A program made the translations under genes and the position numbers. Positions 51,638 through 60,199 of a stretch of DNA of 64,000 bases are shown in pieces. A model generated the notes under the pieces. It was not told the DNA's origin and did no database searches. It saw nothing but the letters and a program-made list of their open reading frames with translations. The stretch is from Stutzerimonas stutzeri (GTDB taxonomy: Bacteria > Pseudomonadota > Gammaproteobacteria > Pseudomonadales > Pseudomonadaceae), in the NCBI RefSeq assembly GCF_000590475.1, contig NZ_CP007441.1:2052660-2116659 (forward strand), read 5' to 3'. Every line of letters starts with the position of its first letter. The stretch's first letter is position 1.

Positions 51638-52852
51638 TCAGTCGACGCGGGCATCGGCCAGCCGAGCGACGGGCCTTGCGTTGAGAAGATGGAATGCTGC
51701 GAAGCCGGCCACCGCGAACAGCAGATGAACGAATAGCAACGGCCAGGCGCTGCCATCGCTCAAGGCCCCGAGCAGCAACCCGCTGCAGGTCGCTCCGGCC
51801 ATCTGAGCGAAGCCCATGAAGCCGGCAGCCAAGCCCGCCCGGTACGCGTTGGGAATCACCGCGCCGGCCACCGCCGCGGGCAGCACCATGCCGCCTCCCA
51901 GGGTCACCAGCAGCTGCGGCGCCGAGAAGCCGATAACACTCAGCCCGAGCAGCCGCTCGACTAACGCCGTAATCAGCGCCCCTCCGGCGACCAGGCCCAT
52001 TCCGATGCCTACCAACCGCTGTGGCCCGAGCCGGGTGATGTAGCGTTGGGTAATGAAGGCGCCGGCGATCAATCCCGAAACGATGGCGCCGAAGGTAAAC
52101 CCGTATTCGGCCGGCGTCAGATGCAGCAGGCCGACGTATACCGCCGAAGATCCAGCAATCATGGCGAACATCGCACCATAGGTACCGGCAATGGCCAACG
52201 CCAACGCGGAGAAGGCGCGGCTGCCGAGCAAATCGGCGTACTGCCGCGCCAGGGTGCGCAGGCGACCCGCCGTGGGATCGGGTGTCTCGTTGGTTTCGCT
52301 GGTCGCCAGCACCACCGCTGTCAGCGTAGAGAGGCCAAGCATCAGCGAAGCGAACAGCGGGGCCTTCCAGCCGCCATAGGCATTAAGTACACCGCCCGCC
52401 ATCAGAGAAAGCATGATGGTGGCGAGCATGCCAATTACCGTCTTCGCCAGCGCCGGGCCGGCCTGCGCCTGCCAGATGTCTCGCACCATCGCGCGCGCCA
52501 GCACGAGACAGGCGCAGGCGCCGAACCCTTGTAGCAGGCGGGCCAAGGTGAACTCAGTCATGCTCGTCGCGGCGAGCATCCACAGCGTCGCCAGGATGTA
52601 GACGATCAGGCCAGCGATCATCACCGGTCGCCGGCCGACGCGGTCGGATAACGGGCCGAGCACCAATTGCCCGAGCCCGAAGGCGGCGACGAACGCGGAC
52701 AGCGCATGCACGCCGCTGCCTGGCACCGCCTCAAGAACCTCTTCCAGCTCGCCGAGGCTCGGGATTATCAGTTGCGTGGAGACCTCGCCCAAGGCTGTCA
52801 GCAACACGAGCATGGGCAGCAAGGTGCGTGGAGGTGATGGTGGCTGGGGCAT
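51638..52852 (-). CDS. Bcr/CflA-type MFS drug exporter
   Basis: 404 residues from the ATG at 52852 with GAGGGAAAG before it. Twelve hydrophobic segments; the MFS loop 2-3 motif GPLSDRVGRRPVMIAG and LARLLQGFGACACLVLARAMVRD are those of the DHA1 Bcr/CflA subfamily, with DIWQAQAG in place of the usual DI.. block. It should pump small toxic compounds outward by proton antiport. It diverges from the thioesterase gene through a 114-base region holding two copies of an operator-like sequence. Confidence 0.9.
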   Translation of the reverse strand: MPQPPSPPRTLLPMLVLLTALGEVSTQLIIPSLGELEEVLEAVPGSGVHALSAFVAAFGLGQLVLGPLSDRVGRRPVMIAGLIVYILATLWMLAATSMTEFTLARLLQGFGACACLVLARAMVRDIWQAQAGPALAKTVIGMLATIMLSLMAGGVLNAYGGWKAPLFASLMLGLSTLTAVVLATSETNETPDPTAGRLRTLARQYADLLGSRAFSALALAIAGTYGAMFAMIAGSSAVYVGLLHLTPAEYGFTFGAIVSGLIAGAFITQRYITRLGPQRLVGIGMGLVAGGALITALVERLLGLSVIGFSAPQLLVTLGGGMVLPAAVAGAVIPNAYRAGLAAGFMGFAQMAGATCSGLLLGALSDGSAWPLLFVHLLFAVAGFAAFHLLNARPVARLADARVD

Positions 52853-52887
52853 GGTGCTTTCCCTCGATAGATGGTGCTGCATGCTTT

Positions 52888-52923
52888 ACATGATGGTCAT
52901 CATGTGTTTTATATGTTGACCAT
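52888..52923. promoter_or_regulatory. Operator palindrome with a second half-copy, MFS/thioesterase promoters
   Basis: ACATGATG-GT-CATCATGT (52888-52905) is a perfect 18-base palindrome; ATGTTGACCAT (52913-52923) repeats 10 of 11 bases of its inverse arm. Typical for a TetR-type repressor acting on both divergent promoters; the TetR gene at 50965 is the nearest candidate. Confidence 0.7.
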
Positions 52924-52966
52924 AATTCAATGGGGCTTGCAACCGCCCATCCGTCGAGGACTCGCC

Positions 52967-53512
52967 ATGAACTATGCAGAACGTGAAGAACGTCTGGCCG
53001 CCTGGCTGGATGCAGAGAAGGCTGTGCGCGCCCAATTGGGAACGCTCGGTACCGTGCCGCTCGCCGAGGCTGCCGTGATGACGCCTCAGGCATTCTTCGA
53101 TGCTATCGGCCGGGGCGAACTGCCACGTCCACCGATGGGCGAGCTGATGGGCTTCGTACCGGTGGACTGGGCGTCAGGCTATTTCCTGTTCCAGGGCACC
53201 CCGGACGAGCGCCATTACAACCCGTTGGGAAGCGTGCATGGCGGCTACGCAGCGACGCTTTTGGACTCCTGCATGGGTTGCGCGGTACATACCCGGCTTC
53301 AGGCGGGGCAGGGCTACACGACGACCGACCTACGGATCACTTACATCCGCGCGCTGCGCGCCGGTGTCGGGCCGGTGCGTGCCGAGGGCAGGGTGGTGCA
53401 TGTCGGCCGGTCGACCGCCGTCGCCGAGGGCCGTCTGTACGACGTGGACGACCGCCTCTATGCCATCGGCTCGACCAGCTGCTTGATTCTTGATCTGAGC
53501 GCCCGCGGCTAA
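52967..53512 (+). CDS. PaaI-family thioesterase (hotdog fold)
   Basis: 181 residues from the ATG at 52967 with GAGGA before it. The hotdog domain occupies the C-terminal two thirds: NPLGSVHGGYAATLLDSCMG (active-site HGG loop), TTTDLRITYIRAL and GRVVHVGRSTAVAEGRLYD. It hydrolyses acyl-CoA or phenylacyl-CoA thioesters; substrate unknown. An N-terminal helical extension of about 50 residues (EREERLAAWLDAEKAVRAQL) precedes it. Divergent from the exporter and followed by the fabF-like gene 103 bases later. Confidence 0.9.
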   Translation: MNYAEREERLAAWLDAEKAVRAQLGTLGTVPLAEAAVMTPQAFFDAIGRGELPRPPMGELMGFVPVDWASGYFLFQGTPDERHYNPLGSVHGGYAATLLDSCMGCAVHTRLQAGQGYTTTDLRITYIRALRAGVGPVRAEGRVVHVGRSTAVAEGRLYDVDDRLYAIGSTSCLILDLSARG

Positions 53513-53615
53513 GCCGTCGAAGGCGCCATTCCTGCGGGCGACTCTGCGGGGCAGTACGCAACCCGCCATCTGCACAGCCTGATGGTGTGTCGACCATTTG
53601 AAAGCGAGGTATGTA

Positions 53616-54892
53616 ATGAGTGGTTCAAGTTCAGTCCGTATCGTAGTGACGGGAACAGGTGTCGTCGGGCCCCTGGGATGTGGAACGGAGGCGGTGTGGG
53701 GCCGTCTGTTGGCTGGGCAGTCGGGCATCCGTGCACTGCCCAGTGATGTATCGGACGGTACCGGGTGCGCCATCGCAGGGCAGGTACCGACCTTGGCCGA
53801 GGATAAGGAGGCGGGCTACGATCCGGATCGACACATCTCTGCCAAAGACCGCAAGAAGATGGATCGTTTCATCGAGTTTGCGCTCGTGGCCGCACACGAA
53901 GCGCTTGACCAGGCAGGTTGGCACCCCGCCGACGAGGCAAGGCGCGAACGAACCGCCACCATCATTGCATCCGGCGTCGGTGGTTTCGATGCAATCGCCG
54001 AGGCCGTGCGCACCACCGACAGTCGCGGGCCACGTCGGCTCTCGCCATTCACAGCACCTTCGTTTCTCGCCAACATGGCGGCCGGGCACGTGTCCATCCA
54101 GCATGGTTTCAAGGGGCCGCTCGGCGCGCCGGTTACCGCCTGCGCCGCAGGGGTGCAGGCCATCGGCGACGCCGCCCGGATGATCCGCAGCGGCGAAGCG
54201 GACATGGGACCGAGGCGGCCATCCACCGCGTCACGCTCGGCAGCTTTGCGGCGGCGCGCGCGCTGTCCACCGGATTCAATGATCGCCCGCAGCAAGCGTC
54301 GCGCCCGTTCGATCGTGATCGCGAGGGCTTCGTGATGGCCGAGGGCGCCGGCCTGCTGGTGATCGAGTCACTGGAACATGCGCTGGCACGCGGCGCGAAG
54401 CCTCTGGCGGAACTGGTCGGCTACGGTACCAGCGCCGATGCCTACCACCTGACGGCCGGCCCTGAGGATGGCAGCGGCGCTCGACGCGCCATGGAGCAGG
54501 CGTTGCGACAGGCCGGAATTGCTCCCGGCGATGTGCAGCACATCAATGCCCATGCGACGTCCACCCAAGTGGGCGATCGGGGCGAGCTAGGCGCCATCCG
54601 ATCCGTGTTCGGGACAGGGTCGGGCGTCGCGATTACCTCGACCAAGTCCAGTACCGGCCATTTGCTGGGCGCCGCTGGCGGAATCGAAGCCATTTTCACG
54701 GTCCTGGCGCTACGCGATCAGATCGTCCCGCCCACGCTGAACCTCATCAATCCCGACGAGGCCGCCGACGGCCTGGATCTGGTGGGCCTGACCGCGCGAA
54801 GCATGCCGATCGAGTACGCCTTGTCGAACGGGTTCGGATTCGGCGGCGTCAATGCCAGCGCTGTGTTCCGTCGTTGGGATCCGTCCAGATGA
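53616..54892 (+). pseudogene. Beta-ketoacyl-ACP synthase II (FabF-like), interrupted by a small deletion
   Basis: From the ATG at 53616 (GAGGT before it) the frame reads a KAS II N-terminus (VVTGTGVVGPLG) up to the catalytic cysteine C176 (VTACAAG) and GEADM (54206). There the frame breaks; the remaining gene continues in another frame from 54209 (TEAAIHRVTLGSFAAARAL) to 54892 with both catalytic histidines (INAHATSTQVGDRGE; TKSSTGHLLGAAGG) and the end SNGFGFGGVNAS. The family's ALAGG-like codons after ADM are missing, so 10 or 13 bases were lost. Read without repair it makes a useless 240-residue product. The frame upstream and downstream is otherwise intact, so the event is recent or a sequence error. 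It is not the household fabF, which sits with acpP. Confidence 0.88.
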
Positions 54893-54968
54893 AGTCCTTG
54901 GCACGGGCAATGCCCGCTGCCGGTGGTTCGCAACAGGCCCGGTTGGCTGGCGGACTGGAACTCAGGAC

Positions 54969-56186
54969 TCACACCCCTTTGGTCGACGGCAGCAGAATCG
55001 TCAGAATCCCAAGCAGCGGCAGGTAGGAACACAGCTGGTACACGTATTCGATGCCGCGAACATCTGCCAGGTGCCCGAGCAGTGCGGCGCCGATCCCGCC
55101 GAAGCCGAACATCAGGCCGAAGAAGACGCCAGCGATCATGCCGACATTGCCCGGCACCAGCTCCTGGGCGAAGACCACGATGGCGGAGAACGCAGAGGCC
55201 AGTACGAAGCCGATGATCATGCTCAGCACGCCCGTCCAGAACAGGTCGACGTAGGGAAGCGCCAAGGTGAAAGGGGCGACGCCGAGGATGGAAAACCAGA
55301 TTACCTTCTTGCGGCCGATCCTGTCCCCGATGGGGCCGCCGAAGAAGGTGCCGGCGGCGACGGCGCCGAGGAACAGGAACAGGTAAAGCTGGGAGCTGGC
55401 GATGGACAGGTCGAACTTCTCGATCAAGTAAAAGGTGAAATAGCTGGTAAAGCTGGCCATGTAGAAATACTTGGAGAACACCAACAGAGCCAGCACCACC
55501 AGCGCGAAGGTCACCCGCCTGCGGGAAAGTCCGTGGGTCGCTTTACCGCCTTGCTTGAGCCTGAACAGATTCAAGTGATTGCGATACCAGCGGCTGAGAC
55601 CATAGAGCACCAGGATGGCGAACACCGCGAACAGGCCGAACCAGGCGACACTACCTTGTCCGTACGGAATGACAATGGCCGCGGCGAGCAGCGGGCCGAA
55701 GGCACTGCCGGCATTGCCGCCGACCTGGAAGGTCGACTGTGCGAGGCCATAGCGACCACCCGAGGCCAGACGTGCCACGCGCGAGGTTTCCGGATGGAAG
55801 GTCGAGGAGCCGATGCCTATCAGCGCCGAAGCCACGAGAATTGCGGGGAAAGTGCCGACAACGGCGAGCATGAGGATGCCGAGCAGCGTACAGACCATGC
55901 CGGCTGGCAGCAGCCAGGGTTTGGGATGACGGTCGGTGTGGTAGCCGACCCAAGGCTGCAACAAGGACGCGGTGAGCTGAAAGGTCAGAGTGATCAGCCC
56001 TACCTGGGTAAAGGTAAGCCCGTAGTTGGCTTTGAGAATGGGATAGATCGAGGGAAGCACGGCCTGAATCAGGTCGTTGATCAGATGCGCCAAGGCGCAA
56101 GCACCGATCACGCGCATGACCAAGGGACTGGCTTGGCTGGCTACGGCTACCGAAGCGGAGGCCGAGGGGGTAATGCTGCTGGACAT
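54969..56186 (-). CDS. fsr: MFS exporter, fosmidomycin-resistance (Fsr) type
   Basis: 405 residues; ATG at 56186 (an in-frame ATG three codons upstream is possible). Twelve hydrophobic segments with the Fsr pattern ALAHLINDLIQAVLPSIYPI, TFTQVGLITLTFQLTASLLQ, GYHTDRHPKPW and GGPIGDRIGRKKVIW. Fsr proteins export fosmidomycin and related compounds. It diverges from an AraC regulator with a cupin domain, the usual exporter/regulator pair (compare NimT/NimR). Its end faces the fabF-like gene; a small hairpin (CGGGC-AAT-GCCCG, 54904-54916) lies between. Confidence 0.88.
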   Translation of the reverse strand: MSSSITPSASASVAVASQASPLVMRVIGACALAHLINDLIQAVLPSIYPILKANYGLTFTQVGLITLTFQLTASLLQPWVGYHTDRHPKPWLLPAGMVCTLLGILMLAVVGTFPAILVASALIGIGSSTFHPETSRVARLASGGRYGLAQSTFQVGGNAGSAFGPLLAAAIVIPYGQGSVAWFGLFAVFAILVLYGLSRWYRNHLNLFRLKQGGKATHGLSRRRVTFALVVLALLVFSKYFYMASFTSYFTFYLIEKFDLSIASSQLYLFLFLGAVAAGTFFGGPIGDRIGRKKVIWFSILGVAPFTLALPYVDLFWTGVLSMIIGFVLASAFSAIVVFAQELVPGNVGMIAGVFFGLMFGFGGIGAALLGHLADVRGIEYVYQLCSYLPLLGILTILLPSTKGV

Positions 56187-56391
56187 CGCAATCATCCGGA
56201 CAGGGAAGGGAATATAAGGTGAGTATCCGTCCAGGCCACACAGCAAGACGTTGGCATTCGCGGCTCGGCGGCCATTGAAATCAGGCGCCGTAGGGAGCGC
56301 GGATTGCTTTCAGCCTTCAGGTTTGCTGTCTGGTCTCAAGACGTGGCGCTATCCTAGGTTTCCAACAAATTGTCTGTCTCGCTTGATATGG

Positions 56392-56405
56392 GCGAGAGCT
56401 CTCGC
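56392..56405. promoter_or_regulatory. Perfect palindrome ahead of the AraC start codon
   Basis: GCGAGAGCTCTCGC, immediately before AAAAAGGG and 12 bases before the ATG at 56418. As DNA it could be a self-operator; as RNA it would form a hairpin next to the ribosome-binding site. Confidence 0.45.
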
Positions 56406-56417
56406 AAAAAGGGAATC

Positions 56418-57191
56418 ATGCCCAAGCCGTTGAAAGAATTGTTGGCCGCGGTAGACGAAGTGCCGTGGCCGGTCATTAGCAGCGCCACCGATTATCCGGA
56501 AGGCTGGTTTATCGAGCCCCACTCACACGCCAAGCATCAACTGATCTACGCCATCGAAGGTGTGATGGTTGTGCACTCCGCAGTAAGTCAATGGACCGTC
56601 CCGCCCAGCCGGGGCATATGGATGCCGAGCGGGGAGATACATTCGATTCGCTGCGTTGGCCCGGTAAAGATGCGCAGCGTTTTTGTGCGGCCTGATCTTT
56701 TTCGGGGACTGCCGAATGAAACCAGAGCGGTGAGCATCTCTGCCCTGCTGAGCGAGCTGATCAAGCGCTCTATCGCAATTACAGCACCCTATGAGGATGA
56801 CTCGCGCGAGGCGAGGCTCATGCGATTGATCCTCGATGAACTCACCGTGCTGCCGACCTTGCCTCTGCAACTTCCTCAGCCAGTGGACTCGCGAATCAAA
56901 ACGATCTGCTCGGCCCTGCAATCCGACCCGGGTGACGGTTCAACGCTGTCGGCTTGGAGCGATCGGCTGAACCTCGACGAAAAGACGATCCAGCGGCTCT
57001 TTCGCAAGGAAACCGGCATGACGTTCGGGCGGTGGCGCCAGCAAGCGCGGCTGCTGTTGGCGCTTGAGCGCATTGCCATAGGCGAGAAGATCATCGACGT
57101 GGCAGGCGCCTTGGGTTACGACAGTCCCAGTGCGTTCGCCACCATGTTCAAAAAACAGTTCGGCACGACGCCAAGTAGCTTCTTCAAATGA
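56418..57191 (+). CDS. AraC-family regulator with N-terminal cupin
   Basis: 257 residues from the ATG at 56418, set by AAGGGAA; a TTG 16 codons upstream is possible. Cupin sensor (IEPHSHAKHQLIYAIEGVMV, PPSRGIWMPSGEIHSIRC) followed by an AraC domain (LSAWSDRLNLDEKTIQRLFR, FGRWRQQARLLLALERI, VAGALGYDSPSAFATMFKKQ). This NimR/YeaM type controls a divergent MFS exporter, which here is the Fsr-like gene, 231 bases away. Confidence 0.92.
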   Translation: MPKPLKELLAAVDEVPWPVISSATDYPEGWFIEPHSHAKHQLIYAIEGVMVVHSAVSQWTVPPSRGIWMPSGEIHSIRCVGPVKMRSVFVRPDLFRGLPNETRAVSISALLSELIKRSIAITAPYEDDSREARLMRLILDELTVLPTLPLQLPQPVDSRIKTICSALQSDPGDGSTLSAWSDRLNLDEKTIQRLFRKETGMTFGRWRQQARLLLALERIAIGEKIIDVAGALGYDSPSAFATMFKKQFGTTPSSFFK

Positions 57192-57377
57192 GCTACAGGT
57201 GAATGGATCCCCCGGAATTTCCACATCACGATAACGGCTTGGCTGTAAGCCGCGCAGTAACTCTCGAGATGACGGTGATTGGGCTCTCCAGTTGTCCCGC
57301 GCTATCGGCCAGAAGCAGACAGCGGCTTGCTGGAGCGCCACGATATGAACTTCCTGAACATGCCCGCGGAGGAATGG

Positions 57378-57845
57378 ATGGCAATCGAGATTAGAGCGGC
57401 TGACGAAGAGGATGCCGGTGGCATAAGCGAAGTCATTGTCGCAGCGTTAAGAACCACTAACGCCAAGGATTATTCTCAGGCTGTAATCGAACAGGTCGAA
57501 ACAAGCTTTTCGCCGAGCGCTGTCGCAGTTTTGATCGGTAAACGAATGGTTTTTGTCGCGTTAGAGGGCAACACGGTTATTGGAACCGCTAGTCTCGATG
57601 GTCAGGTCGTCAGGACTGTATTTGTCCGGCCACAGTCGCATGGACAGGGCATCGGCAGCCTACTCATGAACACGGTGGAGCAAACAGCGAGGCGACTAGG
57701 GATCGAAACCTTGTCAGTTCCTTCTTCGGTTACAGCGGAGCTTTTCTACAAGAGACTTGGTTACTCGGCTGTACGCGAGACGTTCCACGGTGAAGAACGA
57801 ACCATCGTGATGGAACGCTACTTGATGAGTTCTGATTTGGCTTAA
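57378..57845 (+). CDS. GNAT-family N-acetyltransferase
   Basis: 155 residues from the ATG at 57378 with a perfect GGAGG six bases before it; upstream in-frame starts lack this. GNAT fold: IRAADEEDAGGISEVIVAAL, TVIGTASLDGQ, RTVFVRPQSHGQGIGSLLM (acetyl-CoA loop Q/GxGxG/A), and ELFYKRLGYSAV. It acetylates a small amine or protein N-terminus; the substrate is not evident. The codons are visibly less G/C-rich (AAT, TTA, AAA, CAA usage) than those of neighbours, a sign of lateral acquisition. Confidence 0.9.
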   Translation: MAIEIRAADEEDAGGISEVIVAALRTTNAKDYSQAVIEQVETSFSPSAVAVLIGKRMVFVALEGNTVIGTASLDGQVVRTVFVRPQSHGQGIGSLLMNTVEQTARRLGIETLSVPSSVTAELFYKRLGYSAVRETFHGEERTIVMERYLMSSDLA

Positions 57846-58005
57846 AACATCAAACTAAATACCCGCTTCTGGCTGGTTCCGCCGATCTTCACTGGTTGCA
57901 CCGGATCGTTCGCAGATGGCGGATCGGCTTTTGGCAGGTTACAGGCCCTCGCTGGTCAGCTTGGCAAGCTAAACGTTCAAGGAATTTTCGCCTGTCTTCC
58001 CGACG

Positions 58006-58908
58006 TTAGTTTCTGAAAGCCTTCGTTTCCCCGAGGATTCTCCGTGTGTCGCCGGCCGGCGGAAGGCCGAATACGCGCGCATAGTCCCGGCTGAATTGCG
58101 TTGGGCTTTCATAGCCCACTTCGAAAGCTGCCGCCGTGACGGTCTTGCCGCTGACCACCATGAGCATCCGCGCTTGGAGCAGACGCACGCGTTTCTGATA
58201 CTGCAATGGGCTTAAGGTCGTCACCGCTTTGAAGTGGCGGTGAAAGGCCGAGACGCTCATCGCCGCCTTCTGCGCCAGACTGTCAACCCTGATGGGCTCG
58301 GCAAAATCTCGACGGATCCACTGGATGGCCTGATTCACGCGCGCCATGGCCGTATCCGGTGCTGCGATTTCCCGCAGCATCCAGCCATGGGGGCCTTGCA
58401 GCACGCGAAACAGAATCTCGCGTTCGTACGCAGGCGCCAGGGCCGCGATGGCGTCGGGGTTGCCCATCAATCGCAACATGCGCACCCAGGCATCCATTAG
58501 CTCGGGAGTGACGGCGGCCACCGAGAAACCAGGGTCGCCCTCATGGCGATCAGCAGGTTTAGGCAGGTCAGCCAGCAGCGTGGATAACACGGTGGGATCA
58601 AGCGTCAGGCTGACCGCCAAGTAGGGTTCGCCTGTTGCCGCAGGGTGCACCGTGCCCACTGCGGGCAGCTCGATGGACATGACGAAATAGGTCGCCGGGT
58701 CGTACCGCAGCGTGCTGTCGCCCACGGTCATGGTTTTGCTGCCCTGCAGGATCAGGTTGATCATCGGATCATAGACCGCCGCCAGCATGTGTTCGGGAAT
58801 CTTTCCCTGAACCATGGCAACGCGCGGAATGCCCGTCTCTGTGCGGCGGTTTTCAGCCTTGGCGGCCAGGGCGCGGAGTTCATTCAGCTGATCGTTCATG
58901 CTGGCCAT
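58006..58908 (-). CDS. AraC-family regulator (AraC_N type)
   Basis: 300 residues. The N-terminal AraC_N domain (PF06719 type) shows MVQGKIPEHMLAAVYDPMIN, LILQGSKTMTVGDSTLRYDP and YFVMSIELPA; the C-terminal AraC domain (IRVDSLAQKAAMSVSAFHRH, FKAVTTLSPLQYQKRVRL, VTAAAFEVGYESPTQFSRDY) follows. An alternative ATG three codons in is equally plausible, neither has a clear ribosome site. It diverges from the short-chain dehydrogenase gene, which is its likely target, a common pairing for this subgroup. Confidence 0.92.
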   Translation of the reverse strand: MASMNDQLNELRALAAKAENRRTETGIPRVAMVQGKIPEHMLAAVYDPMINLILQGSKTMTVGDSTLRYDPATYFVMSIELPAVGTVHPAATGEPYLAVSLTLDPTVLSTLLADLPKPADRHEGDPGFSVAAVTPELMDAWVRMLRLMGNPDAIAALAPAYEREILFRVLQGPHGWMLREIAAPDTAMARVNQAIQWIRRDFAEPIRVDSLAQKAAMSVSAFHRHFKAVTTLSPLQYQKRVRLLQARMLMVVSGKTVTAAAFEVGYESPTQFSRDYARVFGLPPAGDTRRILGETKAFRN

Positions 58909-59036
58909 GCTGAATGGTGTAACAGGCGCAGCGCAAGCAAAAAGCAGAAACAGGCAGGTTTCGAGTAGGAACGGCTGCGTTCGCGATGACCATCCCCCTT
59001 AGTGTGGAGGCTCATTCAAAAGTCAGGGAGCACGTC

Positions 59037-59780
59037 ATGGGCGTTATCGTCATTACCGGAGGCAGTCGAGGGATTGGGGCCAGTGCAGCGGAACACGCCG
59101 CCCGGCGCGGCATGGGCGTCATCCTCACCTACAACCAGCATCCAGACGCCGCAGAGGAGGTGGTGCGACGCATCGAACAAGCGGGCGGCAAGGCCGTTGC
59201 GCTGAAGCTCGACGTGGCAGATGTCGGAAGCTTCGACGCGTTCCGTGAAACTGTCCTCGCTGCGCTCCAGGAAACCTGGGGTACGAGCACGCTTGCAGGT
59301 TTGGTGAATAACGCCGGTTACGGCCTGTTCAACCCGTTGGCCTCGGTCAGCGAGGCGCAGTTCGATGGACTGTTCAATGTTCATCTCAAAGGTCCTTTCT
59401 TCCTGACGCAGACATTGCTGCCGCTACTGGAAGAAAACGCCAGCATCGTCAACCTGACCAGCGCCACCACACGCGTGGCCACGGCCGGGGTGGCGCCTTA
59501 TGCGGCGTTCAAGGGTGGGCTGGAAGTGCTCACGCGCTATATGGCCAAGGAGTTCGGTGATCGGCGTATCCGGGCCAATGCGGTTTCCCCAGGGGCGATT
59601 CGAACCGAGTTGGGCGGCGGGCTCAATGATGAGTTCGAAGCGATGCTGGCCGCGCAAACGGCGCTGGGCAGGGTCGGTGAGCCCGAAGATGTGGCTCGGA
59701 TCATCGTCATGCTGTTGTCGGAAGAGGGCGCTTGGATCAATGCCCAGTCCATTGAAGTCGCGGGCGGCTACATCATCTGA
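59037..59780 (+). CDS. Short-chain dehydrogenase/reductase
   Basis: 247 residues from the ATG at 59037 with AGGGAG eight bases before. NAD(P) motif TGGSRGIGASAAEHAA, NNAGYG, catalytic serine in NLTSATT and YAAFK (Y-x-x-x-K). C-terminal RANAVSPGAIRTELGGGL. It oxidises or reduces an alcohol/ketone; substrate not known. First gene of a same-strand run with a VOC protein (17 bases later) and a saccharopine-dehydrogenase-like gene, controlled by the divergent AraC regulator. Confidence 0.93.
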   Translation: MGVIVITGGSRGIGASAAEHAARRGMGVILTYNQHPDAAEEVVRRIEQAGGKAVALKLDVADVGSFDAFRETVLAALQETWGTSTLAGLVNNAGYGLFNPLASVSEAQFDGLFNVHLKGPFFLTQTLLPLLEENASIVNLTSATTRVATAGVAPYAAFKGGLEVLTRYMAKEFGDRRIRANAVSPGAIRTELGGGLNDEFEAMLAAQTALGRVGEPEDVARIIVMLLSEEGAWINAQSIEVAGGYII

Positions 59781-59797
59781 TTAATCGAGGAATTGCC

Positions 59798-60199
59798 ATG
59801 CTGGATCATATTTTTCTTTCTGTGAGCGACATCGAGCGCTCTATCCGTTTCTACGAAGCGGCCTTGATGCCGCTTGGTATCACTGCGCGCCTGGACTACG
59901 ACGGCAAGGACGGCCCACCTGGGCACCCGGACCTGAAAGGCTTCGGTGCCAATGGCCGCATGTTTTTCTGGTTGCGCAAGGGTGACGTTGAAGGCCGCGC
60001 TGTGCATGTCGGCTTTGTCGCAGACAGCAAAGCCCAGGTTGAAGCGGCTTATGCGGCCGCTTTGGCCCACGGCGCGGTCGATAACGGCGCACCGGGCGCA
60101 CGGCTGCATTACGACCCGAACTACTACGCGGCCAATGTTCTGGACCCTGATGGGTACAGCCTGGAATTCGTCTACAAGAACTGGCAGCACGTCCAATGA
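59798..60199 (+). CDS. VOC family (glyoxalase/dioxygenase-like) protein
   Basis: 133 residues, one vicinal-oxygen-chelate domain: MLDHIFLSVSDIERSIRFYE, HVGFVADSKAQVEAAYAAAL and YAANVLDPDGYSLEFVYKN with metal-ligand candidates (H4 and the late E). Members are lyases, isomerases or resistance proteins, and the role here is open. GAGGAA sets the ATG. The stop overlaps the next gene by four bases (ATGA), so the two are coupled. Confidence 0.9.
   Translation: MLDHIFLSVSDIERSIRFYEAALMPLGITARLDYDGKDGPPGHPDLKGFGANGRMFFWLRKGDVEGRAVHVGFVADSKAQVEAAYAAALAHGAVDNGAPGARLHYDPNYYAANVLDPDGYSLEFVYKNWQHVQ

Noticed and set aside
54852..56222. A long + strand open frame opposite the Fsr-type exporter
   Set aside because: Composition (E/Q/H/G-rich) is that of an antisense shadow of a membrane protein; no start signal.
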